From positions 1-11,125 of the forward strand of contig CAIXNZ010000108.1 of NCBI GenBank assembly GCA_903920975.1: a stretch of DNA of 11,125 nucleotides, written 5' to 3'. The stretch's first letter is position 1. Each line of letters begins with the position of its first letter. Position numbers and translations under genes: made by a program. Shown here in pieces: positions 6,205 through 11,125 of the stretch. Source of the DNA: Candidatus Falkowiibacteriota bacterium. Lineage in GTDB: Bacteria > Patescibacteriota > Patescibacteriia > CAIXNZ01. The notes under the pieces were generated by a model. That model worked only from the letters and a program-made list of their open reading frames with translations, ran no database searches and was not told the origin of the DNA.

Positions 6205-6360
6205 ATGGACGACGTAAATTCAGAAAGAATTATAGAAGCACTCAATTATTTAAAGGAATATGGTGCCAAAAAGGAAGATTTGCAAAGATTGGTCAGCAAA
6301 GAAGAATTGGAAATCTTTAAAAATCAGATTTTACAAAAATTAGAGAATTTACATCAGTAA
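6205..6360 (+). CDS. Small hypothetical helical protein (51 aa)
   Basis: A 51-residue, charged, soluble protein with no recognised family. It begins MDDVNSERIIEALNYLKEYG and is predicted by eye to form two or three amphipathic helices, with a turn at about 20 (YGAKKEDL) and another at about 31 (SKEELEIF). There is no signal peptide, membrane helix or cysteine. The case for a real gene is its position: an extended -10 promoter 31 nt upstream, a bidirectional terminator 27 nt downstream, an ATG start and no overlap with another gene. No Shine-Dalgarno precedes it. The helical pattern could suit a small regulator or an adaptor, but nothing in the sequence shows a function. Confidence 0.65.
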   Translation: MDDVNSERIIEALNYLKEYGAKKEDLQRLVSKEELEIFKNQILQKLENLHQ

Positions 6361-6387
6361 CTATCAATAATCTTTTTTAACTTATTC

Positions 6388-6420
6388 AAAAAATCGTTCC
6401 GTAGCGTGGAGCGATTTTTT
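6388..6420. terminator. Bidirectional terminator between convergent genes
   Basis: AAAAAATCGTTCC (6388-6400) and GGAGCGATTTTTT (6408-6420) pair over 13 positions with one G-T pair around a 7-nt loop. The T6 run on the plus strand and the A6 (T6 on minus) on the other side let it end both the 51-aa gene and the histidine kinase gene, whose stop codon is 10 nt away. Confidence 0.88.
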
Positions 6421-6430
6421 ATTTAGAATA

Positions 6431-8743
6431 TTATTTTGCCAGCGGCAAGCTGAATTTGAAATTTGCGCCATGTCCGGGTTCTGATTCCACCCAGATTTTA
6501 CCGCCCATATTTTCCAGAATAATTTTTGTAATGTACAGGCCCAAGCCGGTTCCTTCCTGCTTTCTGGCAAAGCCAGTGTCTAATTGCGAAAATTTTTGGA
6601 AAAGCTTGTCTTTTTTGGCCGGATCAATGCCCGGTCCCTGATCCAGGACGCTAAAGATAAATTGCTTGTTTTTTGTTTCTCCAGAAATAAATATCTTACT
6701 CTTTGGCGGGCTAAATTTTAAGGCATTATCAATCAAATTATAAATTGCTTCCTGGATTCTTTCAGAGTCTACTTTTACGATTATGGGTTTGTCCGGTTTA
6801 TGACAAACTATTTGGACTTTTTGTTTCTCGGCCATGGCCTTCAGAGAGTCAACTACCTGGGGTATAATAGAACATAAATCCGTTTCTTTCAGATCAAAGG
6901 CCATTTTATTTGCTTCAATTCTGGTGACATTGAGAATTTTTTTAATAATATTTAAGAGGCGAGTTGATTCATTATTAACTATGGCCAGACTTTTTTTCTG
7001 CCTGATATTAATTTCACCCTGTTTTTCTGTCATAATCAGCTCTGACAAGCCGATTATGGATGTCAGGGGAGTTTTTAATTCATGGGCTGAGATATTTAAA
7101 AATTCATCTTTTAGGGTATCAAGACTTTTTAATTCATCGTAGGCTTTGCGTAAATCAGCAGTGGCTCGTTCAACCTTCTGGTCCAGCACGCTGTTCAAAT
7201 TCTCCAGTTCCTTATTGGCGGTAACCATTTTTTGCTCGGCTATTCTTTCCCGTATTACATCGCGAAAAACCATGACAGCGCCGTTGATTTTGCCATCCGC
7301 ATCTTTAATTGGCGCGGCGCTATCGGCAATCGGGACAATCTGTTTGTCACGGCGTTTGAGGATAGTATGATTGGCTAATTTAACAACCTTGCCATTTGCC
7401 AGCGCTTCGTCAACCGGCAGTTTTCTTTTCTCGTCAGTTTCTTCGATATAGATATCCAGAATTTTTTCAATTGGTTGGCCAGTCGCTTCTGCCAGTTTCC
7501 AGTCAGTCATTTCTTCAGCCGCCGGATTTATAAATATGACATTTTTTTCAGTATCTACGACTGCCACCCCATCGCCAATACTGCTCAAGATTGTATCGGT
7601 TTTATCTTTTTCTCTGGTGGCTTTGTCACGCTCTTGCGAAACATCTTCAAGCAGATTAAGCATGGCTTTATTTTGGTTTTCAATGTTTTTATTTTTTTCT
7701 TCAACCTCAGCCCCATAAATACTCAGATTATCAATCATTTGATTAAATTTATTAGCCAAATTTTCAATCTCATCGCCAGTATTAATATTTATTTTAGTTG
7801 GTATCTGACCTTTTTCAGCGCTCATAGCTAGCGATAATCTGGATAGGGGATTAACGATTGATTTTAAAAAGTACAAACAAGACAAGATTAATAAAATAAG
7901 GCCAAGCGCAATGGTGGCAAATAAACTAATTAGAGCGTTTTTTTTAATCGTATTATACTCGCTTTTTAATCCCAGGATGGTAAGCTGGGCAATCGGATGT
8001 CCAGATAAATCATGAAAAAATAAAGAAGAATAATTGGCTTGATTATCTTCATAATCAAAAAAAATATTGCCTTGCTTATTATCAGGCTGGAAATTAATAT
8101 TTTTGAAATACTCGGGGCTTGTATTGATTTTTTTTGTAATGGTTGATAAATCCGCTTCGTAACCAAATATACTTTTTGTTTTGTTTAGATAATTTAAATC
8201 AAGGATTTGTCCATAAACCAAAATGGCCTTTTTTTCTCCCGTGCCATCACTTTTTGTAATGGGAGAAGCTACCAGGCGAACTAAGCCCGATGGCGATGAA
8301 AAATAAGAGGTAGTTTTGCCGTTGTTTAAAGTTTTTTCCAGCAATTTAGTGATTTCCTGCGCATCCAACGCTTTGCCGGTGGTATTATATTCATAGAAGG
8401 TTTGCCTATTTTTTTCCAGGCCTAAAATATATTGTATGTTAAAATTTCCCGGGATCCAGTCAGTCAGATTGGTTTTAAACCAGTTTTGGTCTCTGGTTTC
8501 TGCAGTCGTATACATTTCGTCCCAGCGGGCATAATCTATGACGGTTTTATAAAGATCGTCGCTCTTATCTGATTCAAAATTTTTTATTTGGATTATACTC
8601 TCATTCAGCTTGCTTACGGAAATTTGCTGGAAGTAATTATTGAGTCCAAAAATAAATAAAAGGCCATAGCTGATCAACGGCAAAATACAAATCACTAAAT
8701 AAATAGCAACTAGTTTATAAATTAGTGATACTTTTTTATTCAT
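6431..8743 (-). CDS. Membrane sensor histidine kinase (CHASE4-HAMP-PAS)
   Basis: A 770-residue inner-membrane sensor kinase. In order: TM1 (about 10-33); an extracytoplasmic domain (about 35-268) with the CHASE4-like stretch IDYARWDEMYTTAETRDQNWF near 69-89; TM2 (about 271-293); HAMP linker (about 294-347, with NPLSRL and GDEIENLANKFNQM); coiled coil; PAS domain (about 383-498, DGVAVVDTEKNVIFINPAAEEM); second coiled coil; HisKA with phospho-accepting H554 in SAHELKTPL; and HATPase_c with N-box NLIDNALKFS (N669, N673), DQGPGIDP (701-708) and GTGLGLYI (731-738). All catalytic motifs are intact. CHASE4 senses an unknown external signal. It is the third gene of a minus-strand operon, 19 nt after the PAS/GAF protein gene, and the likely phosphodonor for the response regulator encoded first. 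The start ATG has no Shine-Dalgarno. Confidence 0.95.
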   Translation of the reverse strand: MNKKVSLIYKLVAIYLVICILPLISYGLLFIFGLNNYFQQISVSKLNESIIQIKNFESDKSDDLYKTVIDYARWDEMYTTAETRDQNWFKTNLTDWIPGNFNIQYILGLEKNRQTFYEYNTTGKALDAQEITKLLEKTLNNGKTTSYFSSPSGLVRLVASPITKSDGTGEKKAILVYGQILDLNYLNKTKSIFGYEADLSTITKKINTSPEYFKNINFQPDNKQGNIFFDYEDNQANYSSLFFHDLSGHPIAQLTILGLKSEYNTIKKNALISLFATIALGLILLILSCLYFLKSIVNPLSRLSLAMSAEKGQIPTKININTGDEIENLANKFNQMIDNLSIYGAEVEEKNKNIENQNKAMLNLLEDVSQERDKATREKDKTDTILSSIGDGVAVVDTEKNVIFINPAAEEMTDWKLAEATGQPIEKILDIYIEETDEKRKLPVDEALANGKVVKLANHTILKRRDKQIVPIADSAAPIKDADGKINGAVMVFRDVIRERIAEQKMVTANKELENLNSVLDQKVERATADLRKAYDELKSLDTLKDEFLNISAHELKTPLTSIIGLSELIMTEKQGEINIRQKKSLAIVNNESTRLLNIIKKILNVTRIEANKMAFDLKETDLCSIIPQVVDSLKAMAEKQKVQIVCHKPDKPIIVKVDSERIQEAIYNLIDNALKFSPPKSKIFISGETKNKQFIFSVLDQGPGIDPAKKDKLFQKFSQLDTGFARKQEGTGLGLYITKIILENMGGKIWVESEPGHGANFKFSLPLAK

Positions 8744-8762
8744 AATATTTTGTTCATTTTCT

Positions 8763-10481
8763 TCATTTTTCGCCCAGCTTATCCTTTAAATTTTTTATCT
8801 CATTTTTTAATTCTATCATTTTGAGTTCTCTATTGATTGAAACATTATTAAATCTTTCCAGATTTAGATTCTTCTGCTTGATTTTCTCTTCGGCCTTTTT
8901 CCTTTCCGTATTATCTCTAAATAAACCAACATTATATTGATGTCCATTAATAACAAATTTGGTGGCATTAACATCTGCGTAAAAAATACTGCCATCTTTT
9001 TTTTGACAGGGCAGGTTTTCTGATAATGTTTTAATATTTTTTGCCTGAGCTTCAAATTCTGATAGTACAAAGGGCAAATCTTTTTTGGGGTGGATATCCA
9101 TAACAGACATTTGAGAAAGTTCGGCTTGGCTGTAACCTAACATTCGGCAAATAGCCGGGTTGGCAAAGTTAAATTTTTTGGTTTCAATATCAGCTATCAA
9201 AATACCATCAGCGCTGGCATTAAAAATCGCGCTGTATTTTTCCTCTGATTCTCGGATGCTCGCGTCGGCTTTTTTAGATTCTGTGATATCTCTGACTGTT
9301 GCCTGGATAAATTGTTTTTTTGCCCACTCCACTCTGGTTAAAAGCACATTGGCGGGAAAGTCTTCACCGGTGAGACGTTTATGAGTCCACTCAAAGAAGT
9401 TGGAGCCTTCACGCATGGCTATTTCAATCATTTCCTTAGCTTTTTTTGGGGAAGGACGCCCGTCCGGTTGTTTAGCAGGAGAAAGATCTCCGGGGGTGTA
9501 GGAAATAAATTCCTTTTCACTCTTGACCTTAAACATTTCAAGCGTGGCCGGGTTGCCAGAGGTAAAATTCCAGTCAGGCGGCTCTATTGTCATTATGGCA
9601 TCGCGGGAACTCTCAAAAAGGCTGCGGAACCGCTCTTCACTTTCCCTCTTCGTTTCTTCTAGCTGCTTGCGTTCGTTGATGCGTCCAAGCCGCTCGGCGA
9701 GAGCATCTATGAGCAGCCTTTCTTCCTTCAGGAATGGCCCCTCATCCTCTTCCGGTTTCTCCTCAAGGTAACTAACCTCTATCATTCCCCCCACTGATTC
9801 CTTCACCTTGACTGGCGCGGATTGCTTCCATGCGGACTCTCTGAAGTTTTCCGTGCGGAACTCGCGGTCACCGATCACCATCCTGGCGCAAGCGATCGCA
9901 GGGTATTGCCAGCCTTTCGGCAGGATGTTCGTAAATTCCTGATACAGTTCGTCCAGGGTGATGCCTATCCTTTCGGTTATCTCGGCGAGGCTGTATAATG
10001 CCGTCAGCTCTTTCATCCGTTCCCCGACCTGATGCTCCAAATGCTTGCGTTCGGTGATGTCGCGACAAAGGGTAAGAATTTGTTTTCCCTTATTGGTATT
10101 GATTACAGTGGCGTTGATTTCAACCGGCGTTATCTTTCCCTGCTTATCCACATAATCTATTTCCAGGTTCCTGATCATGCCATTGCGTATACAGCTCTGG
10201 ACTGCCTGCTTGTTCTTTTCAAGGCTATGATCCGCGGTCCATTCGATGACATTTTTACCCAGAATTTCTTCTTTTTTTTTATAACCGCTGAGTCGCACAT
10301 ACTCATTATTCGTGTCCAATACCCTGCCCTGGCTATCAATAATTACATAGCCGGTGTCAGTGGTTTCAATTAATTGACTATATTTTTCCTCATTGTCCTT
10401 CAGCGTTTCTTCCAGTTGTTTGCGTTCGGCGAACTTATCCTCTGGTTTATCAGTATTTTTCGTAATTTTATTTTTTTCCAT
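8763..10481 (-). CDS. PAS-GAF-PAS-PAS sensor protein without kinase domain
   Basis: A 572-residue soluble protein made of sensor modules only. PAS1 is at about 28-146 (GYVIIDSQGRVLDTNNEYVRLSGY, ending CRDITERK). A GAF-like module spans about 155-268 (ILPKGWQYPAIACARM, then EEKPEEDEGPFLKEERLLIDALAERLGR). PAS2 is at about 281-403 (SSRDAIMTIEPPDW, ending VRDITESK) and PAS3 at about 409-529 (GILIADIETKKFNFANPAICRMLGY, ending FRDNTERK). A C-terminal helix follows (RELKMIELKNEIKNLKDKL). No HisKA His box, HATPase, GGDEF, EAL or DNA-binding domain is present. A repeated ERKQLEET occurs at 19-26 and 270-277. DNA for about residues 134-294 is far more GC-rich than the rest, a sign that this module came from elsewhere. 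The gene lies 11 nt after the response regulator and 19 nt before the kinase, so it may feed signals into that pair, but how is unknown. Confidence 0.9.
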   Translation of the reverse strand: MEKNKITKNTDKPEDKFAERKQLEETLKDNEEKYSQLIETTDTGYVIIDSQGRVLDTNNEYVRLSGYKKKEEILGKNVIEWTADHSLEKNKQAVQSCIRNGMIRNLEIDYVDKQGKITPVEINATVINTNKGKQILTLCRDITERKHLEHQVGERMKELTALYSLAEITERIGITLDELYQEFTNILPKGWQYPAIACARMVIGDREFRTENFRESAWKQSAPVKVKESVGGMIEVSYLEEKPEEDEGPFLKEERLLIDALAERLGRINERKQLEETKRESEERFRSLFESSRDAIMTIEPPDWNFTSGNPATLEMFKVKSEKEFISYTPGDLSPAKQPDGRPSPKKAKEMIEIAMREGSNFFEWTHKRLTGEDFPANVLLTRVEWAKKQFIQATVRDITESKKADASIRESEEKYSAIFNASADGILIADIETKKFNFANPAICRMLGYSQAELSQMSVMDIHPKKDLPFVLSEFEAQAKNIKTLSENLPCQKKDGSIFYADVNATKFVINGHQYNVGLFRDNTERKKAEEKIKQKNLNLERFNNVSINRELKMIELKNEIKNLKDKLGEK

Positions 10482-10492
10482 AAAGACTGGGG

Positions 10493-10885
10493 CTAGGAAT
10501 TTTTTAACCTTAATGTTTCCTCAACTTTTTTGTTTAACTCTTCAATCTTAAAAGGTTTTTCAACTGCGCCCTTGATATTGGGCAGGTTGGCGGTTTCTTT
10601 AATTGCATCTTTGAAGTTATTTGACTCAACGGGCAGGGCGGAAATAAATATAATCGGTATTTTGTTCAGTTCAGGATTTTCCGCTAATTTTTTGGCCACC
10701 TGGATGCCATCAATTTCAGGCATCATAATATCCAACAAAATAAGATCAGGCCTTTCTTTTTTTAAAAGATTCAGGGCATCTTGTCCGCCAACGGCTTTAA
10801 TGACTTTATGGTTGCCTGACTCAAGGCTTAAAGCAATAGTTTCCAGCGTGTCCAAATCATTGTCAACGACTAAAATAGTGTGCAT
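10493..10885 (-). CDS. Single-domain response regulator (CheY-like receiver)
   Basis: A 130-residue receiver domain with no output domain, as in CheY or Spo0F. The acidic pair D8 and D10 (VVDND), phospho-acceptor D52 (LLDIMMPEIDG), S82 (FISAL) and K110-P111 (EKPF) are all in place. The start chosen is the ATG at 10885, because the fold begins at once (MHTILVVDND); an ATG at 10924 would add 13 polar residues and cannot be ruled out. Neither has a Shine-Dalgarno. As first gene of the signalling operon it is the probable target of the histidine kinase encoded third. With no DNA-binding domain it must act by protein contact or as a phosphorelay intermediate. Both the spacing (11 nt) and the shared strand support co-transcription with the PAS/GAF gene. 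Confidence 0.93.
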   Translation of the reverse strand: MHTILVVDNDLDTLETIALSLESGNHKVIKAVGGQDALNLLKKERPDLILLDIMMPEIDGIQVAKKLAENPELNKIPIIFISALPVESNNFKDAIKETANLPNIKGAVEKPFKIEELNKKVEETLRLKNS

Positions 10886-10969
10886 ATTTATTAAATTATT
10901 AGTTAAGTTGTGTGCATTAAGCATATGATTATTATTGTTAAATTTAATTAAAAAGATAATTAAAATAAT

Positions 10970-10996
10970 ATAAAACGCTCATGATGAGCGTTTTAT
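10970..10996. terminator. Perfect palindrome, likely terminator upstream of signalling operon
   Basis: Arms of 13 nt (10970-10982 and 10984-10996) around a single base are exact reverse complements: ATAAAACGCTCAT and ATGAGCGTTTTAT. As RNA this folds as a CGCTC/GAGCG-cored stem with an ATGAT loop, followed on the minus strand by TTTTATATT. It lies 21 nt past the stop of the gene at the right edge and about 85 nt before the response regulator ATG. Termination of the right-hand gene is the first reading; a dyad operator for the signalling operon is the alternative. Confidence 0.65.
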
Positions 10997-11017
10997 AGTT
11001 AATATAGTGAGAAATAC

Positions 11018-11125
11018 TTATTTTTTTGCGAAATATTTACTTACATTACCTAATAATTTAGCTGTTTTTTGATATTCAATTTTCTCCTCTAGGATTTTAG
11101 TATTTTTTTCCCTGAAATTTAGAGC
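11018..11125 (-). CDS. C-terminal end of an unidentified protein (partial)
   Basis: An open minus-strand frame enters from the right edge and runs 35 codons to TAA at 11018-11020. It is the only frame without a stop there. The visible part is charged and helical (REKNTKILEEKIEYQKTAKL, ending VSKYFAKK), consistent with a coiled coil or linker tail as in signalling proteins. Supporting evidence is the terminator hairpin 21 nt past the stop. Family and full length cannot be judged from so little. Confidence 0.5.
   Translation of the reverse strand, partial: ALNFREKNTKILEEKIEYQKTAKLLGNVSKYFAKK

Noticed and set aside
8763..8765. UGA recoding, as in some Patescibacteria lineages
   Set aside because: The PAS gene ends at TGA with no continuing domain, and the next gene starts 19 nt later; other genes use TGG for Trp and end in TAA or TAG.

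Overview
The window looks like a chromosome segment from a low-GC bacterium with compact, Patescibacteria/CPR-like gene packing. Most genes are AT-rich, intergenic gaps are short, almost no gene start has a recognisable Shine-Dalgarno sequence, the tRNA does not encode its CCA end, and palindromic repeats sit between genes. TGG encodes Trp and TGA ends one gene, so nothing suggests a recoded UGA. The lineage is an inference from style, not from a marker gene.

Layout. (1) Positions 1-30: the 5' half of a tRNA-Gly on the minus strand, cut by the window edge. (2) Positions 59-2806, plus strand: a secreted RlpA-like double-psi beta-barrel protein, then ftsE and ftsX. FtsEX is the ABC-type complex that links the division ring to cell-wall hydrolysis, so this is a cell-wall/division cluster. 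A 140-nt repeat element made of nested inverted repeats separates ftsE from ftsX. (3) Positions 2805-2890: a symmetric terminator between convergent operons, with a second perfect palindrome in its loop. (4) Positions 2892-5862, minus strand: a tight four-gene run of a UbiA-type prenyltransferase fused to a large N-terminal membrane domain, an EamA/DMT transporter, a small two-helix Cys-containing membrane protein and a very Cys-rich two-cluster ferredoxin. (5) Positions 5863-6204: a promoter for the UbiA gene, a terminator, a second copy of the transporter's gene start, tRNA-Gln(UUG) with a strong promoter, and a divergent extended -10 promoter. (6) Positions 6205-6360, plus strand: a 51-aa orphan protein. 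(7) Positions 6431-10885, minus strand: a signalling operon with a stand-alone response regulator, a kinase-less PAS/GAF sensor and a CHASE4-HAMP-PAS histidine kinase. (8) Positions 11018-11125: the C-terminus of another minus-strand gene.

The most striking structure is a perfect 31-bp direct repeat at 4210-4240 and 5987-6017. One copy contains the start codon and first codons of the DMT transporter; the other lies two bases beyond the 3' end of tRNA-Gln. The simplest reading is that the transporter once followed tRNA-Gln directly, and that about 1.75 kb carrying the UbiA-fusion gene, its promoter and a terminator was inserted with duplication of the junction. A second sign of transfer is a GC-rich stretch (about 58-60% GC in sampled 60-nt lines, against about 30% in a line of the neighbouring kinase gene). 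It lies inside the PAS/GAF gene and coincides with its GAF-like module.

How the genes work together: the RlpA-like protein and FtsEX plausibly act in septal wall remodelling. The response regulator, PAS sensor and histidine kinase are probably one phosphorelay-type signalling unit. The UbiA/DMT/small membrane protein/ferredoxin run looks like a membrane-lipid or redox unit of unknown substrate.
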